A stretch of 64,000 nt of DNA. Origin: Modestobacter roseus (GTDB taxonomy: Bacteria; Actinomycetota; Actinomycetes; Mycobacteriales; Geodermatophilaceae). The translations under genes and the position numbers were made by a program. The notes beneath the pieces are model-generated. The model had not been told where the DNA came from. It worked only from the letters and a program-made list of their open reading frames with translations, and ran no database searches. Each line of letters begins with the position of its first letter. Position 1 is the stretch's first letter. Where the stretch lies: the NCBI RefSeq assembly GCF_007994135.1, contig NZ_VLKF01000001.1, forward strand, positions 3,782,001 through 3,846,000, given 5' to 3'. This document shows positions 1 through 8,638 of this stretch, piece by piece.

Positions 1-915
1 CCGGTCCCGGCGGGCGCCGACCTGGAGATCCCCGGCCTGACCCCGCTGTTCATCCCGAACTCCGAGTTCTACCGGATCGACACCGCCCTCCGGGTGCCGA
101 CGATCGACCCGGCCGGATGGCAGCTGGAGGTCCGCGGGATGGTCGACCGGCCCTTCACGCTCACCTACGACGAGCTCATGGAGCTGCCGCAGATCGAGGC
201 CGACGTCACCCTGACCTGCGTCTCCAACGAGGTCGGCGGGGACCTGGTCGGCAACGCGCGCTGGCAGGGGGTGCCGCTGCGGGCGCTGCTCGAGCGCGCC
301 GGGGTGCAGCAGGGCGCCACCCAGCTGCTGGGCCGCTCGGTCGACGGGTTCACCGCGGGCTTCCCCACGATCACCGCGCTCGACCTGGAGGAGGCGATGG
401 TGGCGGTCGGGATGAACGGTGAGCCGCTGCCGGCCGCGCACGGGTTCCCGGCCCGGCTCGTCGTCCCCGGGCTCTACGGCTACGTGTCGGCGACCAAGTG
501 GCTGTCCGCCATCGAGCTCACCGACTGGGACGTCGACGGCTACTGGATCCCGCGCGGCTGGGCCAAGGAGGGGCCGATCAAGACGGCGTCGCGGATCGAC
601 GTGCCCCGCCCCGGGAGCGCCGTGGCCGCCGGGCGGCAGGTGATCGCCGGCGTCGCCTGGGCGCCCACCCGGGGGATCGAGGGCGTGGAGGTCCGCGTCG
701 ACGACGGCCCGTGGCAGCAGGCCGAACTGGCCGAGCGGCTCGACGTCGACTGCTGGCGGCAGTGGTACCTGCCGTGGGACGCGACCCCGGGCCGGCACGT
801 CATCGCCGCCCGGGCCACCGACGGCGCCGGTGAGGTGCAGACCGACGAGCGCACCCCGGTGGCCCCGGACGGCGCCTCGGGGTACCCGGTCATCGAGGTC
901 GTCGTCGCCGACTGA
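1..915 (+). CDS. Molybdopterin-dependent oxidoreductase, sulfite oxidase family (C-terminal part)
   Basis: The frame is open from base 1, so the N-terminus lies outside the window; 304 residues are visible. The first part is an oxidoreductase molybdopterin-binding domain: the motif LTCVSNEVGG holds the Cys (visible residue 73) that in this family ligates molybdenum, followed by NARWQGVPL. The last ~110 residues form the Ig-like Mo-co dimerisation domain (GVAWAPTRGIEGVEVRVDDG). Family members oxidise or reduce small oxyanions or sulfoxides; the substrate cannot be told from this fragment. In actinobacteria such proteins often have N-terminal membrane helices, which could lie upstream here. A strong hairpin follows the stop. 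Confidence 0.9.
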   Translation, partial: PVPAGADLEIPGLTPLFIPNSEFYRIDTALRVPTIDPAGWQLEVRGMVDRPFTLTYDELMELPQIEADVTLTCVSNEVGGDLVGNARWQGVPLRALLERAGVQQGATQLLGRSVDGFTAGFPTITALDLEEAMVAVGMNGEPLPAAHGFPARLVVPGLYGYVSATKWLSAIELTDWDVDGYWIPRGWAKEGPIKTASRIDVPRPGSAVAAGRQVIAGVAWAPTRGIEGVEVRVDDGPWQQAELAERLDVDCWRQWYLPWDATPGRHVIAARATDGAGEVQTDERTPVAPDGASGYPVIEVVVAD

Positions 916-965
916 CCCTGCCGCGCCCGGCTCAGCCCTGCGGTCGCTGTACCGGCCGGGCCCCT

Positions 966-1011
966 CAGCTCTCGGCGCCGAAACCTGGACAGGTTTCGGC
1001 GCCGAGAGCTG
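966..1011. terminator. Bidirectional hairpin between convergent genes
   Basis: Perfect 22-bp inverted repeat (966-987 and 990-1011) with only 2 nt between the arms and no T tract. It sits between two convergent stops, so it most likely ends transcription from both sides. Other long perfect hairpins occur at convergent gene ends in this window. Confidence 0.75.
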
Positions 1012-1023
1012 CGAACGGAGGGG

Positions 1024-2055
1024 TCAGCCGGGGCTGTTGCGCTCCACCCGGTCCAGCAGGTCGCCCAGCGCCGCGTTCACCTCGTCGGCGTGCGTCGTGT
1101 TCACCATGTGCCCGGCGCCGTCCACCAGGACCAGCCGGGCCTGCTCACCGATCTGCTCCGCCATCCGCGGCGCGGAGTGGGTGGGGATCGTGCGGTCCTC
1201 GCGGCCGGCCAGGACCAGGACCGGCACGGAGCGCAGCACGCCGATCGCGGGCCGCTGGTCGTAGGAAGCCAGGCTGCGCACATAGGCCGACACGACCCCC
1301 ACCGGGGTCTCCTGCCACATCTCGGACGACGCCCGCACCGCCGACTCGGGCGGGTCGCCGGCGAAGAGCTGCCAGCGGAGGACGCGCTGGCCGAGGCGGG
1401 TGCGGACCGGGCGCAGCGAGCCGACCAGCGGAGCCGCGGACCACAGCAGCCAGGCACCCGCGGTGGACAGGCCGGTGCGAGCCCGTGCGGTGACCGGGGT
1501 GCTGGCCCGCTCGGCGCCGTCGAGCGGTGCGGCGCGGGTGCTCAGCAGCGCGACGCCGGTGATCCGGGTGCCGAACAGCTCGGGCCGCTCGGCGGCCAGC
1601 GCGAGCACGGCCATGCCGCCCATCGAGTGTCCGGCGACCACGACGGGACCGTCGCCGCCCAGCTGGTCGACGAGCTGGCCCAGGTCGTGGCCCAGCTCCG
1701 CCACGGTCGCCCCGCGCCCGCCGGCCCAGCCGCTGGAGCCGTGACCTCGCTGGTCGTAGCGGACGACGCGGGCACGGCGGCGCAGCGCGGTCCACTGGGG
1801 CTCGTACATCTCCCCCGAGACGCCGATGCCGTGCACGAGCACCACCGTGGGCGCGGCGACGTCGTCGGCGACCTCGACGTGCAGCCGCACCCCGTCGTCG
1901 GTCCGGACGGCCGGCGGCGACCCGTTCCGCCGACGGGCCACCCGCCGGGCGTGCGCCCGGCGGGTGGCCAGGCCGACGGCGATCCCGGCGGTGGACAGCG
2001 CGATGGCGCCGCTCCGCAGTCGCGGACCGGCGCCATCGAGGTCGAACGAGATCAC
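1024..2055 (-). CDS. Alpha/beta-fold hydrolase
   Basis: A 343-residue alpha/beta hydrolase. HGIG (75-78) is the oxyanion-hole motif, GHSMGG carries the nucleophile Ser144, and Asp287 (AGREDRTIP) and His316 (GAGHMVN) complete the triad. Residues 17-32 are hydrophobic and may anchor the protein. The substrate is unknown; sequence neighbours of this kind are annotated as esterases or non-haem peroxidase-like hydrolases. The GTG start overlaps the stop of the upstream membrane protein gene by four bases (GTGA), so the two are translationally coupled. Confidence 0.85.
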   Translation of the reverse strand: MISFDLDGAGPRLRSGAIALSTAGIAVGLATRRAHARRVARRRNGSPPAVRTDDGVRLHVEVADDVAAPTVVLVHGIGVSGEMYEPQWTALRRRARVVRYDQRGHGSSGWAGGRGATVAELGHDLGQLVDQLGGDGPVVVAGHSMGGMAVLALAAERPELFGTRITGVALLSTRAAPLDGAERASTPVTARARTGLSTAGAWLLWSAAPLVGSLRPVRTRLGQRVLRWQLFAGDPPESAVRASSEMWQETPVGVVSAYVRSLASYDQRPAIGVLRSVPVLVLAGREDRTIPTHSAPRMAEQIGEQARLVLVDGAGHMVNTTHADEVNAALGDLLDRVERNSPG

Positions 2056-2663
2056 TCCGCCAGGCTGATCTCGGAGGCCTGGACGTAGTAGTCGCCGGTC
2101 TCCAGCTGCTCCGCGGGCTGGTACAGCTGCAGGTCGGCCAGGAACTCCTCGTCGATCTGCTCCAGCGTCCCGCTGAAGCTGACCGTGTCGCCCTCCTGGA
2201 CCTCGAACGGGGACTCCGAGTCGTCGGAGCCGCCGAACGGCTGCAGCCGGACCATGATCGTCTGGCCGGCCTCCGGGCCGACGAAGAACGCCTCGTCGGC
2301 GACGACGGCCTGCACCTGCACGGTGTTCGCCTCGACCGGCTCACCGACGCTCGCGCTCAGGTCGACGTCCGGTGCGAGCGCGTCGAGGTCGCCGATCAGC
2401 ACGACGCCGAGGCCGATGTCGGTGCCGGACGTGGGGGAGGCCGTCTCGGTCTCCGTGCTGACCTCCGTCTCCGTCGCGACGGTGGTCTCCTCGACCACGC
2501 TGCTCGCGCTCGGGTCGACGTCGTCGTCGTCACCGGTGAACTCGGCGATCAGCCACCAGGCGAGCAGGGCGGCGATCAGCGCGGCCAGCAGGATCCAGGG
2601 CCAGACCGGCCGCTTCTTCGCCGCGGCGACGGTCGCGCCGGTGTCTCGTCGTGGAGTGGTCAT
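2052..2663 (-). CDS. Membrane-anchored hypothetical protein
   Basis: Predicted 203 residues from the ATG at 2663; the frame stays open to 2762, but the upstream residues are not protein-like. A short basic N-terminus (AAAKKRPVWPW) precedes one transmembrane helix, then an acidic Asp/Thr/Glu/Ser-rich linker (four Asp in a row, then ETEVSTETETASPT), then a compact domain of about 115 residues with alternating beta-like segments (VVLIGDLDALAP, DTVSFSGTLEQIDEEF, GDYYVQASEI). It is probably displayed outside the membrane. No known domain was recognised. It is the first gene of a two-gene unit with the hydrolase downstream. Confidence 0.75.
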   Translation of the reverse strand: MTTPRRDTGATVAAAKKRPVWPWILLAALIAALLAWWLIAEFTGDDDDVDPSASSVVEETTVATETEVSTETETASPTSGTDIGLGVVLIGDLDALAPDVDLSASVGEPVEANTVQVQAVVADEAFFVGPEAGQTIMVRLQPFGGSDDSESPFEVQEGDTVSFSGTLEQIDEEFLADLQLYQPAEQLETGDYYVQASEISLAE

Positions 2664-2806
2664 CAGGGGGCTGTCCTCAGGGTCGGTGACGGGTGTGCTC
2701 CCCCGACGTGCCCACTGACCCCGCACCCACCCGGTCGTCCGGGCGATGTCACCGGACTGCAACGTCCGATGCGGTCACGGGCCGGTGCCACGGGTACGGC
2801 GGTCGG

Positions 2807-4282
2807 ATGACCCAACGACTCCAGTCCCGGGACCCGGTCGAGGTCCAGCAGGCCCCCGGTCGCTTCGGCGTCCGCGCGCTCCTCGGACTGGTCGCGCTGC
2901 TGGTCGGCGCCGTCCCCTTCCTGGCGCTGTGGCTGCTGGTGGAGGAGAACTGGTCGCCGCTGGCCGCCCTCGACGGGGACGTCGCCGCCGACCTCAACGA
3001 CCTGGTCAGCGACTCGCCGCTGGTCGTGAGCGTGCTGCGCGGCGTGACCGACCTCGGCGGCGCCGGCGTCTCGGTGCTGGTGACGACGCTGGCGACGCTC
3101 TTCCTGCTGATCCGCCGGCACCGGCGCCTGGCGGCCTTCGTCGCCGTCTCCGGGATCGGCCTGGCCGTGCTCGTGCCGCTGACCAAGTACATCGCCGACC
3201 GGGCCCGGCCCGTGGTCGACAACCCGGTGGTCGACACCCCGAGCAACGCCAGCTTCCCCAGCGGGCACGCGATGACGGCCGTGGTGACCTGGGGGGTGTT
3301 GCTGCTCGTGCTGCTGCCGCTGGTGCGGCGCGGGCTGCGGCCGTGGCTGATCGCCGGCTTCACGCTGCTCGTCGTCCTGATCGGGTTCACCCGGCTGGCC
3401 CTCGGCGTGCACTTCGTCTCCGACGTGCTCGCCGGCTGGGCGCTCGGGGTCGCCTGGCTGGCGGTCACCACCATGGCCTTCCGCGGGTGGCAGCACGACC
3501 GCCACCAGCACAGCGACGAGCCGATGGACCCCCTGGACGTCGATCCCGCCGAGGTGCCGAGGCCGGCGCCCACGCACCAGGCGGTGCTGCCCGCGGGGCG
3601 GACGACGGTGCTCCGGCTGGCCGGCGTGGCCGTCGCGCTGTTCCTCGCGCTGTCCGGGCTGGGCCTGCTGGTCACCCGGGTGCTCGACGACACCGGGCTG
3701 GGCCGGTTCGACCGCAGCGTCGCCGCCTGGTTCGTCGACCAGCGCACCGACACGCTCACCGCGGCGGCGGAGGCGGTCGGCACGCTGTCGGGCACCCGGG
3801 CGGTCATCGCGGTGGGCCTGACGCTGGCCGTCCTGTCCCTGGCGGTCCTCGGCAGCTGGCGCCCCGTCGTGTTCGTCCTGGTCACGATCGCCGGGGAGGT
3901 GGGGCTCTACTTCGTCATCGGGCTGGTGGTGGGCCGGGTGCGGCCCGACGTCGTCGACCTGACCGAGGGGCTGCCGGCCGGCGCCGCCTGGCCGTCCGGC
4001 CACGCCGCGGCGGCCGCCGCGATCTACGGGGCCCTGGCCGCCCTGGTCATCTGCACCGGCACCGGCCGCGGGCGGTGGGCGGTGCTGGCGGTCCCCCTCC
4101 TGCTCGCGCCGGCGATCGGCGTCAGCCGGGTCTACGTCGCGGCGCACTACCCGACCGACGTCGTCGCCGGGCTGCTGCTGGGCGGGCTGTGGGTCGTCGC
4201 CTGTGCCTGGGCCTTCCGGCTACGGGACCTGCGGGACGTCCCGCGGCCGGCCACCCGGCAGCGACTGGGGAGCCGGGCATGA
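2807..4282 (+). CDS. Twin-domain PAP2 phosphatase
   Basis: A 491-residue membrane protein with two PAP2 (type 2 phosphatidic acid phosphatase) modules in tandem. Module 1 shows KYIADRARP, PSGHAM and TRLALGVHFVSD; module 2 shows GRVRPD, PSGHAAAAAAIYG and SRVYVAAHYPTD. Each module keeps the PSGH and the later His-x3-Asp of the acid-phosphatase active site, so both may be active; module 2 lacks the leading Lys of motif 1. Likely substrates are lipid phosphates such as phosphatidate or undecaprenyl diphosphate. The ATG at 2807 was chosen because residues before it are not protein-like. Its stop overlaps the next start (ATGA). Confidence 0.88.
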   Translation: MTQRLQSRDPVEVQQAPGRFGVRALLGLVALLVGAVPFLALWLLVEENWSPLAALDGDVAADLNDLVSDSPLVVSVLRGVTDLGGAGVSVLVTTLATLFLLIRRHRRLAAFVAVSGIGLAVLVPLTKYIADRARPVVDNPVVDTPSNASFPSGHAMTAVVTWGVLLLVLLPLVRRGLRPWLIAGFTLLVVLIGFTRLALGVHFVSDVLAGWALGVAWLAVTTMAFRGWQHDRHQHSDEPMDPLDVDPAEVPRPAPTHQAVLPAGRTTVLRLAGVAVALFLALSGLGLLVTRVLDDTGLGRFDRSVAAWFVDQRTDTLTAAAEAVGTLSGTRAVIAVGLTLAVLSLAVLGSWRPVVFVLVTIAGEVGLYFVIGLVVGRVRPDVVDLTEGLPAGAAWPSGHAAAAAAIYGALAALVICTGTGRGRWAVLAVPLLLAPAIGVSRVYVAAHYPTDVVAGLLLGGLWVVACAWAFRLRDLRDVPRPATRQRLGSRA

Positions 4283-5157
4283 AGCGCTGGATCGTCCGCG
4301 GACTGCTGGGGCTGCTCACGGTGCTCGTGCTGCTCATCGGCTACGGCACCCTGATCGAGCCGCGACTCGTCCTGGACGAGGAGCAGGAGAGCGTCGAGAT
4401 CCCCGGGCTGGCCGCCGGGGCGCCGCCGATCGAGGTCGCCGTCCTGGCCGACATGCAGATCGGCATGTGGTGGGGCAACCCCGGCATGAGCGCCCGCGCG
4501 ATCGCGCGGGCGGTGGAGGCCGAGCCCGACGTGGTGCTGCTGGGCGGCGACTTCGTCTACCACGCCGGCCCGGACGTCGAGCCCGAGGTCGAGACGGCGC
4601 TGGAGGTGCTGGCACCGCTGCTGGAGTCCGGGATCCCGACCTACGCCGTGCTCGGCAACCACGACTACGCGAGCGGCGCCGCCGAGGAGCTGACCGCCGC
4701 CCTGGAGGGCGCCGGCGTCCCGGTCCTGCTCAACGAGTCGGAGCCGGTGCCCGGCACCGGGGACGACCCGCTGCACGTGGTCGGGGTCGGCCCGGTGCGC
4801 CCCGGCCTGGTCGACGTCGACCAGGCCCTGGCCGGGCTGCCCGAGGCGGCGCCCCGGGTGGTGCTGATGCACAACCCGGCGTCGTTCCCCGAGATGCCGG
4901 CCGGCAGCGCTCCGCTCACCGTGGCCGGGCACACCCACTGCGGGCAGATCGCGCTGCCGGGCCTGCCGAACTGGTCCTACCTCGGGCTCACCGAGGAGGA
5001 GGAGATCGTCGTCGACGGCTGGGCGCCGGAGGGCTACGGGGCCGACGGCAACGCGCTGTTCGTCACCTGCGGCATCGGCTTCAGCGTCGTGCCGGTGCGG
5101 ATCAACGCCCCGCCGCAGGTGGTCTTCTTCGAGCTGACCCCGCCGACGCAGGAGTGA
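4279..5157 (+). CDS. Membrane-anchored metallophosphoesterase
   Basis: 292 residues: an N-terminal helix (residues 7-24) followed by a calcineurin-like phosphoesterase domain. Dinuclear metal ligands are visible: Asp58 (LADMQIG), Asp91 (GGDF), Asn127-His128 (GNHDY), His198 (LMHNP) and His218/His220 (GHTHCG). It belongs to the YaeI/YkuE-like group of membrane-attached phosphoesterases, some of which cleave the pyrophosphate of UDP-lipids. The 4-nt overlap with the PAP2 gene suggests that the two enzymes work together on lipid phosphates at the membrane; that link is inference. Confidence 0.88.
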   Translation: MKRWIVRGLLGLLTVLVLLIGYGTLIEPRLVLDEEQESVEIPGLAAGAPPIEVAVLADMQIGMWWGNPGMSARAIARAVEAEPDVVLLGGDFVYHAGPDVEPEVETALEVLAPLLESGIPTYAVLGNHDYASGAAEELTAALEGAGVPVLLNESEPVPGTGDDPLHVVGVGPVRPGLVDVDQALAGLPEAAPRVVLMHNPASFPEMPAGSAPLTVAGHTHCGQIALPGLPNWSYLGLTEEEEIVVDGWAPEGYGADGNALFVTCGIGFSVVPVRINAPPQVVFFELTPPTQE

Positions 5158-5167
5158 TGGCGCGGCG

Positions 5168-5596
5168 TCAGTCGGTGAGCTGACGGAGGATGCGCTCCAG
5201 CGTCGCCCGGTCCTCGTCGGTGAGCCGGGCGAACAGCTCGGTCGAGTCGGCGGCCCGCGCCTGCTCGACCTCCCGGTGCACGGTGCGGCCGGCGTCGGTG
5301 GCCACCAGCACCACGGCCCGCCGGTCCCGGGGGTCGGCGGTGCGCTCGACGAGCCCGCGCTCGGCCAGGCCGTCGGCGACCTCCGTCGCCGAACGCGGCG
5401 CGATCCGGAGCGCCTCGGCCAGTTCGGAGAGCCGGACGCCGTCCCGCGCGCAGACCACCCGCAGCGCCCGGGCCTGGTGCGGGGAGAGGTCCCAGGGGGC
5501 GAGCGTGGCGGTGAACCGGCGACGCAGCGTGCGGGCCACCCGCACGAGCAGGTCGCCCAGGGGCGCCGTCCCGCCTTCCCGCACGCCGTCGCCCAT
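5168..5596 (-). CDS. MarR family transcriptional regulator
   Basis: 142 residues with the MarR winged helix: LSPHQARALRVV, the recognition helix region LSELAEALRIAPRSATEVADGLAERGLV, and the wing DPRDRRAVVLVATDAGR. The start at 5596 is supported by a -10 hexamer TAGTGT (5609-5604) exactly 7 nt before the ATG, with no Shine-Dalgarno, so the transcript is probably leaderless. It is divergent from the ABC exporter gene, and two dyads fill the gap, so it most likely represses both itself and the exporter. Confidence 0.88.
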   Translation of the reverse strand: MGDGVREGGTAPLGDLLVRVARTLRRRFTATLAPWDLSPHQARALRVVCARDGVRLSELAEALRIAPRSATEVADGLAERGLVERTADPRDRRAVVLVATDAGRTVHREVEQARAADSTELFARLTDEDRATLERILRQLTD

Positions 5597-5618
5597 GGCG
5601 GGAACACTACCGGGAGAG

Positions 5619-5648
5619 GTGTGGTTACCACACCGTGAGGTAACCTCA
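5619..5648. promoter_or_regulatory. Two MarR operator dyads
   Basis: Dyad 1 is GTGTGGTTACCACAC (5619-5633; 7-bp arms, 1-nt centre). Dyad 2 is TGAGGTAACCTCA (5636-5648; 6-bp arms, 1-nt centre). Both centre on GGTWACC and are 16 bp apart centre to centre, about one and a half helical turns. Dyad 1 lies where the -35 of the leaderless marR promoter would be, and dyad 2 sits just before the exporter start. Confidence 0.65.
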
Positions 5649-5669
5649 GCAAACCTCGGACAGAGAGGG

Positions 5670-7538
5670 GTGGTCGCCATCGACGACACCTTCCAGCCCG
5701 GCCGCGGTGGCGGGCGATCCGGCGGGCGGCCCGACCCGGCCGACCGCGCCCAGCTCGAGCGCGCGCCGGTGAGCTGGCGCCGGGTGGCCGGGCTCTTCCG
5801 CCCCCACCGCACGCAGCTCGCCACCGTCATGGCGCTCATCGTGGCCAGCTCCACCGTCGCCCTGGCCACGCCGTTCCTCGTCCGGCTGGTGATCGACGAC
5901 GCGATCCCGGCCCAGGACGTCCCGCTGCTGGCCTGGGCCGTGGCCGGCATGGTCGCGGTCACCGCGGTGACCGCCGTCCTCGGGGTGCTGCAGACCTGGC
6001 TGTCGACCACCGTCGGCCAGCACGTGATGCACGGCCTGCGGACGTCGGTCTTCACCCACCTGCAGCGCCAGTCGCTCGGCTTCTTCACCCGCACCAAGGG
6101 CGGGGAGGTGCAGTCGCGGCTGACCAACGACATCGGCGGCATGCAGTCGGTGGTCACCACCACCGCCACGTCGTTCGCCGCCAACGCCACCACGGTCATC
6201 GGCACGGTGATCGCGATGGTCGCGCTGAGCTGGCGCCTCTCGCTGTTGTCGCTGATCGTGCTGCCCCCGGCGATCTGGCTGACCCGCAAGGTCGCCCGGA
6301 TGCGCCGCACCATCACCGCGCAGCGGCAGCGGCACCTCGCCGACCTGCACTCCCAGGTCGAGGAGGGGCTCAGCGTGAGCGGTGTGCTGCTCGGCAAGAC
6401 CCTCGGCGCCGGCCCCGCCCAGTCGGCCCGGTTCGCCACCACGTCCGACGACCTGGTCGGGCTGGAGGTCCGCTCGCAGCTGGCCGGCCGCTGGCGGATG
6501 GCCACGATGAGCATCGTCTTCGCCGGCATCCCGGCGCTCATCTACCTGGCGGCGGGCCTGCCCGCGACGTCGGGCGGCATGACCATCGGCACGCTGGTCG
6601 CCTTCACCACGCTGCAGGGCGCGCTGTTCCGCCCGCTGATGGGCCTGCTGGACATCGGCGTCTCGCTGACCGCCTCGATGGCGCTGTTCAGCCGGGTGTT
6701 CGAGTACCTCGACCTGCCGGTCGACATCGACGACCCGGCGTCCCCGGTGCCGCTGGGTGACGGGCGCGGCGGCGGCATCAGGGGTGAGGTGCGGTTCTCC
6801 CACGTCGGCTTCCGCTACGCCGACGGGCACCGCGACGCGCTCGCCGACGTCGACCTGGCCGTCCCGGCCGGCGCGACGCTGGCGCTGGTGGGGGAGACCG
6901 GCTCGGGGAAGAGCACGCTCGCCTCGCTGGTCGCCCGGCTCAACGACCCGACCACCGGCCGGGTCACCATCGACGGGGTCGACGTCCGGGACGTGGCGCT
7001 GGCCGACCTGGCCCGCACCGTCGGCGTCGTGGCCCAGGAGACCTACCTGCTGCACGGCACGATCGCCGAGAACCTGCGGCACGCCAAGCCCGGTGCCACC
7101 GACGCCGAGCTGGTCGAGGCCGCCCGCCGGGCGCAGGTGCACGAGGTGATCGCCGCCCTGCCCGACGGCTACGACACCGTGGTCGGCGCGCGCGGGCACC
7201 GGTTCTCCGGCGGGGAGAAGCAGCGGCTGGCGATCGCCCGCACGCTGCTGCGCGACCCGCGGGTGCTGGTGCTCGACGAGGCGACCAGCGCGCTGGACAA
7301 CGGCACCGAGCGGGCCGTGCAGGCGGCGCTGGACGAGGCCAGCCGGGGCCGGACGACGATCACCATCGCGCACCGGCTCTCCACCGTGCGGAACGCCGAC
7401 CTGATCGCGGTGCTCTCCGGTGGGCGCGTGGTCGAGCAGGGCACGCACGAGGAGCTGCTGGCCCTGGGGGGGCGCTACGCCGCGCTGGCGGGCGCCGCCG
7501 AGCGCCAGGCGGTGCTGGCGGTCGCCGCCGCCGAGTGA
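5670..7538 (+). CDS. ABC exporter, fused permease and ATPase
   Basis: 622 residues from the GTG at 5670. An N-terminal ABC type 1 transmembrane domain (six helices, about residues 40-330) is followed by a nucleotide-binding domain with Walker A GETGSGKS (about 408-415), signature SGGEK (about 513), Walker B VLVLDEAT, and the H-loop AHRLST. It is a half-transporter of the MsbA/LmrA type and must dimerise. The substrate is unknown; control by a MarR repressor suggests a drug or toxic small molecule. The purine-rich GAGAGGG abuts the GTG, closer than usual for a ribosome site, so the exact start is uncertain. A hairpin follows the stop. Confidence 0.88.
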   Translation: MVAIDDTFQPGRGGGRSGGRPDPADRAQLERAPVSWRRVAGLFRPHRTQLATVMALIVASSTVALATPFLVRLVIDDAIPAQDVPLLAWAVAGMVAVTAVTAVLGVLQTWLSTTVGQHVMHGLRTSVFTHLQRQSLGFFTRTKGGEVQSRLTNDIGGMQSVVTTTATSFAANATTVIGTVIAMVALSWRLSLLSLIVLPPAIWLTRKVARMRRTITAQRQRHLADLHSQVEEGLSVSGVLLGKTLGAGPAQSARFATTSDDLVGLEVRSQLAGRWRMATMSIVFAGIPALIYLAAGLPATSGGMTIGTLVAFTTLQGALFRPLMGLLDIGVSLTASMALFSRVFEYLDLPVDIDDPASPVPLGDGRGGGIRGEVRFSHVGFRYADGHRDALADVDLAVPAGATLALVGETGSGKSTLASLVARLNDPTTGRVTIDGVDVRDVALADLARTVGVVAQETYLLHGTIAENLRHAKPGATDAELVEAARRAQVHEVIAALPDGYDTVVGARGHRFSGGEKQRLAIARTLLRDPRVLVLDEATSALDNGTERAVQAALDEASRGRTTITIAHRLSTVRNADLIAVLSGGRVVEQGTHEELLALGGRYAALAGAAERQAVLAVAAAE

Positions 7539-7580
7539 CAGCTCAGCGGGCTCTCCTGCTGGGGTGGGCCCGCTGAGCTG
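7539..7580. terminator. Bidirectional hairpin
   Basis: Perfect 13-bp arms (CAGCTCAGCGGGC at 7539-7551 and its complement at 7568-7580) with a 16-nt loop, between the convergent exporter and SDR genes. The first arm begins at the last base of the exporter stop region. No T tract follows. Confidence 0.65.
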
Positions 7581-7594
7581 GCACTGGGCGAAGG

Positions 7595-8431
7595 TCAGCC
7601 CCGGGTGCCGCCGTGCGCGGCCTTGGAGACGGCGTCCCACTCCCGCCACTCGGCCAGCCGGGACTCGTAGTCCGCGGTGGCGATGGCCAGCGGGGCCTCG
7701 CCGAAGAAGACCCGCAGCGGCGGGTGCTCGGCGTCCACCACCGCCAGGACGGCGGCGCGGGTGGCCACCGGGTCGCCCGGCGTCCCGCCCAGGCGCTGGC
7801 GGCGCTGCTCGGCGGCCTTCTCGCGGTACTCGTCGTAGGCCGGGTTCGGGGTGGCGTGCTTGGCCGAGGCGCCGCCCCAGTCGGTGGAGTAGCCGCCCGG
7901 CTCGATGAGGGTGACCTTGATGCCGAAGTCGGCGACCTCGGCGGCGAGCGACTGGGTCAGCGCCTCCAGCGCCCACTTCGAGGCGTTGTAGATGCCGATG
8001 TTCGGGAACGCCGAGATGCCGCCGATGCTGGACACCTGCAGCACGTGCCCGGAACCCTGCGCGCGCATGAACGGCAGCGCGGCCTGGGTGATCCACAGCG
8101 CGCCGAACACGTTGGTCTCGAACTGCGCCCGGGCTTCGGCCTCGGAGATCTCCTCGATCATCCCGAACTGGCCGTAGCCGGCGTTGTTCACCACGACGTC
8201 CAGCGAGCCGAAGTGGTCGTGGGCCTGCCGGACGGCGGCCACGGCCGCCTCCCGGTCGTCGACGTCCAGCCTGATCGGCAGGACGGCGTCGCCGAAGCGC
8301 TGCACCAGGTCGTCCAGGGTCGAGGTGTCGCGGGCGGTGGCGGCCACCCGGTCACCGCGTTCGAGGGCCGCGATCGACCACTCCTTGCCGAAACCGCGCG
8401 ATGCGCCGGTGATGAACCAGGTCCTGGCCAT
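7595..8431 (-). CDS. SDR family oxidoreductase
   Basis: 278-residue classical short-chain dehydrogenase. TGASRGFG (8-15) binds the nucleotide, NNAG (82-85) is the structural motif, and Ser134/135, Tyr148 and Lys152 (YNASK) form the catalytic set. Arg34 (TARD) after the second strand points to NADP(H). The substrate is not identifiable. The ATG has a good Shine-Dalgarno (GAGGAG). The gene stands alone, divergent from the old yellow enzyme gene across about 200 bp; the two could share a redox role. Confidence 0.88.
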   Translation of the reverse strand: MARTWFITGASRGFGKEWSIAALERGDRVAATARDTSTLDDLVQRFGDAVLPIRLDVDDREAAVAAVRQAHDHFGSLDVVVNNAGYGQFGMIEEISEAEARAQFETNVFGALWITQAALPFMRAQGSGHVLQVSSIGGISAFPNIGIYNASKWALEALTQSLAAEVADFGIKVTLIEPGGYSTDWGGASAKHATPNPAYDEYREKAAEQRRQRLGGTPGDPVATRAAVLAVVDAEHPPLRVFFGEAPLAIATADYESRLAEWREWDAVSKAAHGGTRG

Positions 8432-8638
8432 GGAGATCTCCTCGCTCGAGCGGACGTCTGGCAGTCGTCAGCACCCCGCGCACCCCAGGTGTTCCGGGCG
8501 GCCCCGAGCGCTGGCACTCGCCGTCGTCGGCGGTGTCGTCCTGCTGGTCGGTGCGGGGGCGCAGCTGACGGGAGTGAGCCTCACCGCAGTCGTCCCCACG
8601 CCGGAATGGTCGGCCGGGGCAACGACCTTGCTCCCGGC

